The translations under genes were made by a program, and so were the position numbers. This document shows, in pieces, positions 28,078 through 36,608 of a stretch of 64,000 bases of DNA. The notes beneath the pieces were generated by a model that was not told the origin of the DNA, searched no databases, and worked only from the letters and a program-made list of their open reading frames with translations. This stretch comes from Nocardiopsis suaedae (GTDB taxonomy: Bacteria > Actinomycetota > Actinomycetes > Streptosporangiales > Streptosporangiaceae): the NCBI RefSeq assembly GCF_027706745.1, contig NZ_JAQFWP010000003.1:1-64000 (forward strand), given 5' to 3'. Each line of letters starts with the position of its first letter. Position 1 is the stretch's first letter.

Positions 28078-28884
28078 ATGAGCACGCGAGACAACCTCCA
28101 CCGGTGGCTGGCGCCCGTCTCCGGCGCCGCCTGGGCCGACATCGAGGAGGAGGCCCGGCGGACCTTCCGGCGCCACGCGGCCGCCCGCAAGGTGGTGGAC
28201 GTGCCCGAGCCCGACGGGCCGGAGCTGGCCTCCGTCGGGACGGGGCGCTCCTCCCCGGCGGCGCCTCCGGGGGAGGAGGTGCTCGCGCGCGTGCGCGGGT
28301 CGGTCCCGGTCGTCGAGCTGGAGATCCCGTTCGTGCTCGCCCGCGAAGAGGTCGACGCGGTGGAGCGCGGGGCGAAGGACGCGGACTGGCAGCCGGTCAA
28401 GGACGCCGTCGCGGGCATGGCGCTCGCCGAGGACACGGTGGTCTTCAGCGGCTACGAGGCGGCCGGGTTCACCGGGATCGTCCCGGGCTCCTCCAACGAG
28501 CCGGTCCCGCTGCCCGAATCGGTGCGCGAGTACCCCGACGCGGTCGGACGGGCGCTGCGCGCGCTGCGGGAGCAGGGCGTGGGCGGCCCGTACACGCTCC
28601 TGCTGGACGCGGACGCGTACACGGCGGTGTCCGACACGAGCATCCACGGGTACCCGGTCCGGGACCACATCAAGGAGATCGTCGACGGGGGCGTCGTGTG
28701 GGCCCCGGCGCTCGTCGGCGGCCTGCTGGTGTCGGCGCGCGGCGGCGACTTCGAGATGCGCCTGGGGGAGGACCTGTCCATCGGCTACCTGGACCACGAC
28801 GCGACCCAGGTGCGGCTGTACCTGCGGGAGACGCTGGCGTTCCTGGCGTACACGGCGGAGGCGTCGGTGGCGCTCCCGGCATAG
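28078..28884 (+). CDS. Family 1 encapsulin shell protein
   Basis: A 268-residue HK97-fold shell protein (linocin M18/encapsulin family). Diagnostic segments are LHRWLAPVSGAAWADIEEEA at the start, VELEIPFVLAREEVDAVERG, and DLSIGYLDHDATQVRLYLRETLAFL (core). Monomers assemble into an icosahedral protein nanocompartment around the DyP peroxidase, probably for oxidative-stress chemistry. The start codon follows the peroxidase TGA with no gap, so the pair is translationally coupled. No second cargo gene is adjacent. Confidence 0.96.
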   Translation: MSTRDNLHRWLAPVSGAAWADIEEEARRTFRRHAAARKVVDVPEPDGPELASVGTGRSSPAAPPGEEVLARVRGSVPVVELEIPFVLAREEVDAVERGAKDADWQPVKDAVAGMALAEDTVVFSGYEAAGFTGIVPGSSNEPVPLPESVREYPDAVGRALRALREQGVGGPYTLLLDADAYTAVSDTSIHGYPVRDHIKEIVDGGVVWAPALVGGLLVSARGGDFEMRLGEDLSIGYLDHDATQVRLYLRETLAFLAYTAEASVALPA

Positions 28885-29198
28885 GGGGCGTGTGGGACGG
28901 CGCAGGGCGCGGCTCCGATTTCGGTCAACCTTCCCACGGAATGGGGGGAACCGATAAAGTCGTCCTGAGAGTTCCGGGTTGGCGTGTCTCCCTGTCGATC
29001 CGTCGATTTGTCGACATTTCCGCGCCGCCGGCCGCCCGCGGTCGGGCGCGATCCGGTCCGACCGCATCCCGGTTTCGTCCATTACCGGGAGAATCGGCAC
29101 AACGTCCCGTTAATCTCCGTTCTCGTTGACGTGGTGTATGCGCTCCGAGCAGGGTTGACTGCGGAGGGGAGTCCCGTGGAGAGAGCGGAGCCGGGCCC
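28885..29198. other. 314-base intergenic region before the terpene synthase
   Basis: No gene is seen. It contains the inverted repeat GTCGA-TTTG-TCGAC (29002-29015) inside an AT-richer stretch, a candidate operator or promoter part. GGAGGGGAGTCC just before 29175 and GGAGCCGGGCCC before the ATG are possible ribosome-site regions. Confidence 0.4.
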
Positions 29199-31400
29199 AT
29201 GGCGCAGCCCTATGTCGTCCCCGACCTGTACCGCCCCTATCCGGCGCGCTTGAACGTCAATGTCCACGCGGCCCGCACCCGCGCGAAGGAGTGGGCCAAA
29301 GGGGTGGGCATGCTCGCGGGGCCGGGCGGCCGTGCGGGCGGGGAGTGGCCGGAGAGCGAATTCGACGCCCTGGACGCCGGGCTCCTCGGCGCCTACGCGC
29401 ATCCCGACGCCTCGGCGGCGGAACTCGAATTGCTCACCCAGTGGTACACGTGGCTGTTCTTCCTCGCCGCCCATTTTCGCGGCGAACGCCGATCCGGCGC
29501 GGGCGGGGAAGGGCGGGACCGCCTCCTCCACCTCGTCGACCCCATCGGCGGCGCCGGGTCCGGCGGCCACCACGCCCCCTCCCCACGCTCTGCCGCCGAA
29601 GCCGGGCTGTCCGACCTCTGGCCGCGCACCGCCGCGATCGCGTCCGATGCCTGGCGGGACGGGTTCGCCGCGGCCACGCGCGCGCTGATCAGGTCCGCCG
29701 CCGAGCGGGAGGGGCGGTCGGGCGGGGACATCCCGCACCCGCTCGAACTCTTCGCCGATCGGCGGACCTCAGGGGCCGCCACATGGGCGACGCACCTGGT
29801 GGGGCTCGTGTCCCCGGGGGCGCCGCCCGAGCGGGTCCTCAGGACGCCGCGGTTCGCCTCTCTGAGGGCGTGCTTCTCCGACGCCGCGCACTTGGCGAAC
29901 GACCTGTACTCCTACCGGAAGGAGATCGAGGAGGAGGGGAGGCCGGACAACGCGGTGATGTCGGTGGAGCGCTTCCTGCACCGGTCCCCCCAGGAGGCGG
30001 CCGAGCTCGTGAACCGGGTGCGCACGGCGCGTATGCGCAGGTTCGAGGAGATGTCGGCGACGGAGGCCCCGGCGTGGGTGGCCGACCACGGGCTGACGCC
30101 GGGGGAGTGCGCGGCGATCGCGGTGAACGTGAAGGGGCTGCAGGACTGGCAGGCCGGGACGGTCGAGTGGCATGAGCGGACCGGCCGGTACCGTCCGACC
30201 GCTCAACGGGGAAGCGGCGTCCCGACGGGCCCCGCCCCGCACCCGCCGCCCGTCCTCATCGGCCCGACGCTCCGCCCCCATCCCCACGCCCACTCCCCGA
30301 CCTTCCTGCCTCCTTCCCTGGACCACCCCTTTCGCCTGCCGCCGTTCGAGCAGCCGTGGGCGCACCGCATCAACCCGCACGTCGACACGGCCCGCAGGGA
30401 GGCCCGGAACTGGGCGCGCGAAACCGGTCTCCTGGCCCCGCCCCTCTGGACCGACGCGACCTTCACCGCCGACGACCGGCCGCTCTTCACGGCCTTGACG
30501 CGGCCGGACGCGAGCGAGGAGGAGGTGTGCAGGGCGGCCCTGTGGGACGTGTGCCTGGCGGCGATCGATGACCACTTCGTGGCGGCCTATAAGGCCAAGC
30601 GGGACGTCCCCGCAGCGCGCGCGTTCGTAGAGCGCGTCCCCGAACTCATGCCGATCCCTTCCTCAACCCCACCGACCCATTCCCCTCTCTCTTCTCTCTC
30701 TTCGATCGAGCACGCCATCACGTCCCTATGGCACAAGACATCCGCCGATATGCCCGAGGCCCTGCGCCACCGGTTTCGATCCGCCGTGGCGGACTTCGCC
30801 GGCGCGAACCTGTGGGAGCTGGACAACATCGTTCGGGGAAGGCCGCCGGACCCCGTCGAGCACGGGGAGATGCGCCGCACGACGTCGGGGGCGGACCTGT
30901 CCATCGCCCTGATGCCCGGATCCCCCGACCTCGACCTTCCCACCGCCGTTCTCCGCTCGGCCCCCCTGCGAACGATGCGCGAGGCCTTCGCGGACACGGC
31001 GGGGATCCGGAACGACATCCACTCCTACCGGATGGAGACCGAGGAGGAGGGGGAGGTGTGCAACGGTGTGCTGGCGACCGAACGCTTCCTGGACTGCACG
31101 GTTCAGGAGGCGGTCGACGTGGCCTACGCGGCGTTCACCGCGGGGATCGAGGACTTCCAGGAGGCCGAGACAGCTCTCCCCGGCATGCTCGACCGCCTCT
31201 CCGCGGACACCGCCACGCGCGAGTCCGTCCACAGGCATGTGGAGGCCTTGAAGACATGGATGGCCGGCGCCAACGAGTGGTACCGGAGGACGCACAGGTA
31301 CACCAGGCGCCCGACCCCGCCCGCCCACGGCCCCGCCGCTCCCCCCACCCACCCCATCGTGAACCTCGACGCCTCCTACCGCCGCCCACTGACGCTGTAG
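29199..31400 (+). CDS. Tandem two-domain terpene synthase, geosmin-synthase-like, first domain lacking the DD motif
   Basis: A 733-residue protein of two class I terpene synthase domains. Domain 1 (about 1-335) resembles the N-half of geosmin synthase (YPARLNVNVHAARTRAKEW; GLQDWQAGTVEWH) and keeps the NSE motif N234/S238/E242. Its Asp-rich motif reads AAHF (A90, A91) instead of DDHF. Domain 2 (about 365-705) has D457-D458 in DDHF and NSE residues N605/S609/E613. Domain 2 should ionise a prenyl diphosphate with Mg2+, while domain 1 is probably inactive or altered. The linker and a pyrimidine-rich stretch (30680-30703) show unusual codons. Product unknown. Confidence 0.88.
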   Translation: MAQPYVVPDLYRPYPARLNVNVHAARTRAKEWAKGVGMLAGPGGRAGGEWPESEFDALDAGLLGAYAHPDASAAELELLTQWYTWLFFLAAHFRGERRSGAGGEGRDRLLHLVDPIGGAGSGGHHAPSPRSAAEAGLSDLWPRTAAIASDAWRDGFAAATRALIRSAAEREGRSGGDIPHPLELFADRRTSGAATWATHLVGLVSPGAPPERVLRTPRFASLRACFSDAAHLANDLYSYRKEIEEEGRPDNAVMSVERFLHRSPQEAAELVNRVRTARMRRFEEMSATEAPAWVADHGLTPGECAAIAVNVKGLQDWQAGTVEWHERTGRYRPTAQRGSGVPTGPAPHPPPVLIGPTLRPHPHAHSPTFLPPSLDHPFRLPPFEQPWAHRINPHVDTARREARNWARETGLLAPPLWTDATFTADDRPLFTALTRPDASEEEVCRAALWDVCLAAIDDHFVAAYKAKRDVPAARAFVERVPELMPIPSSTPPTHSPLSSLSSIEHAITSLWHKTSADMPEALRHRFRSAVADFAGANLWELDNIVRGRPPDPVEHGEMRRTTSGADLSIALMPGSPDLDLPTAVLRSAPLRTMREAFADTAGIRNDIHSYRMETEEEGEVCNGVLATERFLDCTVQEAVDVAYAAFTAGIEDFQEAETALPGMLDRLSADTATRESVHRHVEALKTWMAGANEWYRRTHRYTRRPTPPAHGPAAPPTHPIVNLDASYRRPLTL
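31374..31400 (+). repeat. 27-bp direct repeat, left copy (end of terpene synthase gene)
   Basis: Reads TCCTACCGCCGCCCACTGAC and on to GCTGTAG, the last nine codons of the terpene synthase. It matches 24 of 27 bases of a second copy at 32211-32237. The intervening 0.8 kb carries a single hypothetical gene. Confidence 0.75.
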
Positions 31401-31446
31401 CCGTGCGAAAGGCGTGACGGGTACGGGGCGAGGGACACTTTGCCGT

Positions 31447-32088
31447 GTGATCGTGATGCAGCCCGCCTTGGAGACGTTCGCACCCGACGGCTTCGACCTC
31501 TGGCCGGTCGCCGAGTTCGAGCCGTTCGGCTTTCTACCCCTCAGCGGCGACCTCTCATCCGCCGAAGTCGGCACGGCCGTGATGTGCATCGCCAACTACA
31601 ACAGCATCGGCCCCGACGGCGGACGGCCGCCTGAACCGGCCGCCTCACTCGACTCGGTCCTTCGCGGACTGCTGACCTACGAGGACCCCCTCGCGGCGGG
31701 CGGACTGCGGGTCACCGACCGTTCGACAGGCGTCACCTTTGAGCCCGGTTGCTGTGACGGTCTGGAGGAGTGGCGCGACTGGCACCGGTTGGTCGAAGAC
31801 GGCAGCGTGCTCGGATTCGGCCACCCCCCGGTGTCACCGATCGCGGAGCGCTTCGGCGACACGGTCCGGCTCACCGTCAACGCCGAGCTGAGCGACAGCC
31901 CGGTGATCGAGCTGCGCGTGACCGAACTCCCCAACCTGCTCACCGGCGTCGAGCGCGACCTGGTCGACTTCCTTGCGCTGGCGGCCGATTGGTCCTCCAG
32001 GAACCTGCCCGGCCACAGCGCTCCCGTCACAGCCGCTCTTGCCCGCATCGTCGATCTTCCCGTGCCGCCCATGACGCCGGAGCCTTAG
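31447..32088 (+). CDS. Hypothetical protein
   Basis: A 213-residue protein that I do not recognise. It starts VIVMQPALETFAPDGFDLW. It has no signal peptide or membrane helix, two adjacent Cys (PGCCDGLEEW), and a mixed alpha/beta character with an acidic pI. Codon use is normal for the genome. The start may be GTG 31447 or ATG 31456. It lies between two copies of a 27-bp repeat derived from the terpene synthase end, so it may have been inserted or duplicated there. No function is assigned. Confidence 0.6.
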   Translation: MIVMQPALETFAPDGFDLWPVAEFEPFGFLPLSGDLSSAEVGTAVMCIANYNSIGPDGGRPPEPAASLDSVLRGLLTYEDPLAAGGLRVTDRSTGVTFEPGCCDGLEEWRDWHRLVEDGSVLGFGHPPVSPIAERFGDTVRLTVNAELSDSPVIELRVTELPNLLTGVERDLVDFLALAADWSSRNLPGHSAPVTAALARIVDLPVPPMTPEP

Positions 32089-32405
32089 AAGGGCACGGGG
32101 CCTACCTTCCCGTCGGCCGGTCGTCCGGCGCGAGTCAGCGCCGTGTGAACGGCCGCCCACCCCGACCTCAGCGCCCGGATCCCGGCTCTGCCTTGGCGAG
32201 GCACTTCCGTTCCTGCCGCCGCCCGTTGACGCTGTAGACCCTCCGGATCCCCCTTCTTCCCCAAAGCGGACAAAAATGGGAATGATGGACTTTGTAGTCT
32301 GTGCCGGGAAAGCAGGAGAATCGCATCGAGGAGGACTCACTGTGAGTCGCTCTCGGTTACGGTAAGTGCTGAACAGGGCGGGTGTCCGATGGGGAAGGCG
32401 AGCAG
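32089..32405. other. 317-base gap with the second 27-bp repeat; promoter region of the RloA-like gene
   Basis: No gene is seen. It holds the repeat copy at 32211-32237. From 32262 the sequence is AT-richer (GGACAAAAATGGGAATGATG) than any neighbour, as expected for the edge of acquired DNA or a promoter. GAGGAGGACTC at 32330 is a ribosome-site-like stretch without a gene. Confidence 0.45.
32211..32237 (+). repeat. 27-bp direct repeat, right copy
   Basis: Reads TCCTGCCGCCGCCCGTTGAC then GCTGTAG: three mismatches to the terpene synthase 3' end at 31374-31400. Upstream flanks do not resemble the terpene synthase, so only this short piece is duplicated. Confidence 0.7.
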
Positions 32406-33761
32406 ATGCTCCTGAGTTTTCGAGTCGCCAACCACCGCTCGCTGCGCGAGGAGCAGCAACTCCTGCTGGTTCCTGCCGACCGTGAAGACGCGGACGAGGG
32501 GGGAGTGCCCGAGCCGCTACCCGTCGCCGGCCTCTTCGGCCCCAACGCCTCCGGCAAGAGCAATGTCCTCGACGCGCTGGGGTTCATGCGCCGCCTGGTC
32601 CGCTCCTCCATGGAGATGGGCGAGCCGGGGAGCGGGATCGCCCGCGACCCCTTCGCACTGAGTCCCCGGTGCCGGGAGGAGCCCTCCCACTACGCGGTCG
32701 ACCTGCTGATCGAGCGGGTCCACCACACCTACGGTTTCACCATCGACGACGAAGGCGTCGCTGAGGAATGGCTGTACTGGTCTCTGGATGACGGCAGGCC
32801 GACCGCCCTCTTCGAGCGCGAAGGAGACCACTTCACCTTCCACCCCTCGCTCCCGGAGACGGTGCGCCAGGTTCAGGAGATCACCGATGTGAACACCCTG
32901 TTCCTCACCGTGGCCGCCCGGACGCGCCTGGAGATCGCCCGCCCGGTCTACAACTGGTTCGCGTCGCACTGCCGCCACTGGCGGAGCAGGGGCGGGCGCG
33001 AACAGGACCGGCGTGACCTGCTGCGCCGCATCGCGGAGCCGGGGGTCCTGACCCGCCTGCAGGAGCTCATCCGGGCGGCCGATACCGGAATCGAATCGGT
33101 GGAGCTCGAATTCGAGCAGCTGGCATTCGACTTCGACGTCCCCGAGAGACCGGCTCGGGATCCCTGGGACAGCAACGTTCCGAGGATGCAGCAGCAGAGC
33201 GCCTCCCGCCGCAGGAAGAAGAAGGTCGCCGAGGAGGAGGCCGCCCTGCTCTTCCACCACCGAACGGGCGGTGAAGAGTCGCAGCCGCTGACCATCGACC
33301 AGCAGTCCGACGGCACCTGGGTGCTCCTCGCGCTGGGGGTGGAGGTGCTCGACGTCCTCCGGAAGGGGTCCCTGCTGGTGGTCGACGAACTCGATTCCCA
33401 CCTGCATCCGCACCTGTCGGCCAAGATCATCGACATGTTCAAGGACCGCGGGGTCAACGAACGGGGGGCGCAGCTCGTCTTCTCGAGCCACGACACCGCG
33501 CTCCTCGGCTGGATCAGGGGCGGGGAGGTCCTGGACCGCGACGAGGCCTGGTTCGTGGAGAAGGACAAGGAGGGAGCCACACGCCTCTACTCCTTGAGCG
33601 ATTTCCGGGACGAAGGGGAGAACCCGGCGCTCGCCTACCTCACGGGAAGGTACGGTGCAATCCCTGAGGTCGCCGGGGGACCGGTGGCCGCGCCGGTCCA
33701 CCCCCCCGAGGAGCAGGATGGCCCCGAGAAGGACGGCCCAGGACAAGGCCTCTTCGAATAG
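32406..33761 (+). CDS. RloA/AbiL-type AAA (ABC-like) ATPase, phage-defence partner of RloB
   Basis: A 451-residue ATPase of the OLD/RloA-like class. Walker A is GPNASGKS (residues 45-52), the start is LLSFRVANHRSLREEQQL as usual for the family, Walker B is LLVVDELDSHLHP with D327/E328, and an H-loop SSHDTALL follows. A basic coiled region (SRRRKKKVAEEEA) lies before the C-half. In Lactococcus AbiL and in Campylobacter RloA/RloB such an ATPase pairs with a TOPRIM-like protein. ATG 32406 has GGGGAAGG seven bases upstream. The rloB-like gene overlaps its end by 44 bases. Confidence 0.85.
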   Translation: MLLSFRVANHRSLREEQQLLLVPADREDADEGGVPEPLPVAGLFGPNASGKSNVLDALGFMRRLVRSSMEMGEPGSGIARDPFALSPRCREEPSHYAVDLLIERVHHTYGFTIDDEGVAEEWLYWSLDDGRPTALFEREGDHFTFHPSLPETVRQVQEITDVNTLFLTVAARTRLEIARPVYNWFASHCRHWRSRGGREQDRRDLLRRIAEPGVLTRLQELIRAADTGIESVELEFEQLAFDFDVPERPARDPWDSNVPRMQQQSASRRRKKKVAEEEAALLFHHRTGGEESQPLTIDQQSDGTWVLLALGVEVLDVLRKGSLLVVDELDSHLHPHLSAKIIDMFKDRGVNERGAQLVFSSHDTALLGWIRGGEVLDRDEAWFVEKDKEGATRLYSLSDFRDEGENPALAYLTGRYGAIPEVAGGPVAAPVHPPEEQDGPEKDGPGQGLFE

Positions 33762-34356
33762 GCCGGATAGGCCCATCAGGCCCACAGGTTCGGCGCGCTT
33801 CTCCCGCCGGACCTCCCTGAGGCGGTCAGGCGGCGGTTTGGAACAGCGGCGCCGGATTCTGGTGGTGTGCGAAGGCGAGACGGAGCACGCGTACTTCACC
33901 GGACTGCGGGAGAGCGACAGGCGGGAGATCCATCCCTTCCTCCCGGAGAGGGCGAAGAGGCCCCAGCGAGAGAAGGTCGTCGACCACGCCCGCAAGGCGA
34001 AGTCGCGCGCGGAGTACTCACAGGTGTGGGCGGTCTTCGATGCCGACGGCCACGACGTCCGGCGCTTATGCGAGCAGGCGGAGCAGGACGGGGTGGGGCC
34101 CGCCGTCTCGAATCCGACGTTCGAGGTGTGGTTGCTGCTGCACCACCGGACCACGGTGTCCGGCCGCTCGGCCCAGGCCGTCGGTGAGGAGCTGAAGAAG
34201 GCCGTTCCTCACTGGAGAAAGGGCAACGGCACCCAGTTCGCCCATTTCGCGCCGGGCCTGACAGAGGCCTGCGCCAGAGCGAAGAGGTACCCGCCTTACA
34301 GCAACCCCTCCACCGCCGTGTGGAAGCTGATGGGGGATCTGGGCATCGAGGCGTAG
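33718..34356 (+). CDS. RloB-family TOPRIM-like protein (AbiL system second component)
   Basis: A 212-residue protein. After a basic tail, the TOPRIM-like core begins with RRILVVCEGETEHAYF (Glu E52), and VFDADGHD supplies D108/D110. SNPTFEVWLLLHH is the RloB-family signature. TOPRIM cores of this kind act as nucleases in OLD, PARIS and AbiL-like defence pairs. A nuclease role here is inferred. GAGGAG precedes the ATG at 33718, which lies inside the ATPase gene, so the two are translationally coupled. Confidence 0.87.
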   Translation: MAPRRTAQDKASSNRPDRPIRPTGSARFSRRTSLRRSGGGLEQRRRILVVCEGETEHAYFTGLRESDRREIHPFLPERAKRPQREKVVDHARKAKSRAEYSQVWAVFDADGHDVRRLCEQAEQDGVGPAVSNPTFEVWLLLHHRTTVSGRSAQAVGEELKKAVPHWRKGNGTQFAHFAPGLTEACARAKRYPPYSNPSTAVWKLMGDLGIEA

Positions 34357-34616
34357 GCCCAGTCACAGGCGCGGAGGTCAGGGACGTGGATCGGGTCGGT
34401 GGGCTGGCGGCAGCGCCCCTCATCTAGCGCTTTCCACCGGCGTGGGGCTGCCGCGCCACACTGTGCCGAATACCGCGAGTGCTGCGTCGTAGAGCACCCC
34501 CGGCCGCTTGGCGTAGATGCACGGGGAACCCCGCCCGTGCCTGCCTCGCTCGTAGAAGGTCAGAGGAGCTGAGAGTCACGAGCGGAGGGATCGCCCCTGG
34601 CCCTGGAAGGCCGTTC

Positions 34617-36608
34617 TCAGTGCCGTACGGGCCCTTGGTCGGATCTCTCGGTCGGGAACACGACCTGCGTCCTGGCGAGGCGGTCATGGAAGGCCTGCTT
34701 ACGAGGGTCGGGAATCAGCGCCAAGGACTCGACCAGGACGAACAGGTGCCCGAGCCCGGGGATGGACTGCGGTAGGCCGAAGACGGCGGCCCGGATCACC
34801 ACCTGCCGCCGGTCCGGGCGGCGCCCGTTGGAGGCATCGACCACGCAGATCCCCATCGCGGCCATGCCGATCGTGCGTCCTTGGGTTCCGAGCAGCAGGG
34901 CGTCGTAGAGGAACATCAGCGCCCCCCAACCGAAGAGCAACACCAAGATCCACAGGGTCATCAGGAAGTCGAAAGGCTGGGAGAGGGGGGCATTGGGGTC
35001 GGTCTCCGCTCCCGAGGGGGTGCCGAGGTCGGTGATCGTCACGCCCACGATGGTGCCGAACAACCATCCGGTGGCCCCGACCAGGAGGAAATCGATCAGG
35101 CGCGCTCCTACGCGCCGCCCTGCGGCAGGTCGGCGAGGGGGACCGGGAGAGGCGGCCGTCGTGTGCGGTCCGACAGCGGGGCGCCCCACCCCGCCGACGG
35201 GCGGATGTGGGCCGGATGGCACGTGGGCCGGGGCCACGGCCGGTCCGACCGGGCGCGGCCGCGACGCCGTCGGAGGTGCCGCCCCCGCTGGCGGAACGGC
35301 GCCCGACGCCGGTCTCGGGGGCACCGCCCTCGGGGCATCCGCTCTGGCAGCGGGCACGATCTCGGCGGTCACCATCACCTCGGCCTCCCCGGTCGGCCCG
35401 GAGAGCGTCACGGCAGTGTCGATGGCCCCGAGGCGGTTCGTGTCCAGGGTGACCATCAGGTCATCGGGGGCGTCGGGCTGCCGCTCGACGCGCAGCACGG
35501 AGGAGTGCGGGTGGGGTTCGCACTCTCGTGCCAGCGGCGGTCCGAGGAGCCGGACCGTCCGCGTCGGCGGGGGAGATCCCTGGGCGATGCGCCCGAACCT
35601 CACGACGCCCGGCAGCGGTGCGATGCACAGGCCGTCCAGCACATGCCGGGCGTCGGCCTTGAGTGCCCCCACATCGTGCTCCGTCATCCAGATGAGGGCC
35701 TCGCGGGCACGGTCGGCAGCCTCGGTGTCGGCCCCGGTCGCCATCGCCTCCAGGCGGCCGAGTCCCTGGCGCCGCACTGCGGGGTCCTTGTCGAAGAGCT
35801 TCTGCACCAGGTCATCGGAGAGCCTCTTGAGCACGCGGTGGTTGAGCGTGCTCCGGGCGAGATAGACGTCCCCCTGGACGTGCATGCTGCAGCTCGGGGT
35901 CTGGTTCGGGTTCTCGGCGCGGACGCGCTCGAAGAGGTAGTCGTACAGCTCGTCGAGTGAGACCAGCCCGTCCTCGTTCATGTCGGCCTCGCCCGTCGTG
36001 AGGGCGTCGACCAAGGCGCCGGTGAACACCGACGGCGTCGGCGGGGCGTCCTCGGCGAGGTGGCCGCCCTCGAAGGCGTACTCGATCGCGTTCGACGCCG
36101 TCACCACCGCCCAACCCCGGCCGCCGGCCATCGCTTCCTCAGGAAAGGTGTCGAGCACATGTGCGTCGTTGGAGGCGCGCAGCCCCATTCCTTCAAGGAA
36201 GGCCCCGCCGAAGCAGCAATCGAGGAATAGGACGGAGTTGCGCGCCCGGCAGGCCTGGATGCACTGGCGGACGAACTGTGCGGGGACGGCCGTGGACCTC
36301 AGCAGCTCCGGCTCTGTGTCGCGTGCGGCGAAGAACAGTTCGCCCCGGGGGTTCTTCAGCCCGTGGCAGGAGAAGTGCAGGAGCAGGGCGTCCTCGCGCC
36401 CTCCCGAGGCGAAGAAGGCCTCAACCCGCCGCGCCACCTCGTGGGAGGGGGCGTCGTGCACCACCGCGACCTCGAAACCTCCGATGGCCGGGTCGCCAAG
36501 GACCTGCGCCAGCGCGGCGGCATCCTGCGCGGGGGAGTGGAGCCGGGTGAGATCGGCATTGTCGTAGTCGTCTTGGGCCACGACCAGCGCCCGGCGTACG
36601 CCGGTCAC
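34617..36608 (-). CDS. Caspase-like (peptidase C14) protein with C-terminal RDD membrane domain
   Basis: A 663-residue effector-type protein. Residues 1-240 are a caspase/metacaspase domain: catalytic His H82 (HFSCHGLKN) and the Cys pair C131/C132 after D130 (FLDCCFGG). Residues about 245-310 form a short helical region. Residues 330-410 look beta-rich. A Pro-rich linker follows, then an RDD domain with membrane helices (RLIDFLLVGATGW; GRTIGMAAMG; HDRLARTQVV). It would cut proteins at the membrane when triggered. The GTG start overlaps the stop of the EACC1-like gene (GTGA), so the pair is coupled. Confidence 0.9.
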   Translation of the reverse strand: MTGVRRALVVAQDDYDNADLTRLHSPAQDAAALAQVLGDPAIGGFEVAVVHDAPSHEVARRVEAFFASGGREDALLLHFSCHGLKNPRGELFFAARDTEPELLRSTAVPAQFVRQCIQACRARNSVLFLDCCFGGAFLEGMGLRASNDAHVLDTFPEEAMAGGRGWAVVTASNAIEYAFEGGHLAEDAPPTPSVFTGALVDALTTGEADMNEDGLVSLDELYDYLFERVRAENPNQTPSCSMHVQGDVYLARSTLNHRVLKRLSDDLVQKLFDKDPAVRRQGLGRLEAMATGADTEAADRAREALIWMTEHDVGALKADARHVLDGLCIAPLPGVVRFGRIAQGSPPPTRTVRLLGPPLARECEPHPHSSVLRVERQPDAPDDLMVTLDTNRLGAIDTAVTLSGPTGEAEVMVTAEIVPAARADAPRAVPPRPASGAVPPAGAAPPTASRPRPVGPAVAPAHVPSGPHPPVGGVGRPAVGPHTTAASPGPPRRPAAGRRVGARLIDFLLVGATGWLFGTIVGVTITDLGTPSGAETDPNAPLSQPFDFLMTLWILVLLFGWGALMFLYDALLLGTQGRTIGMAAMGICVVDASNGRRPDRRQVVIRAAVFGLPQSIPGLGHLFVLVESLALIPDPRKQAFHDRLARTQVVFPTERSDQGPVRH

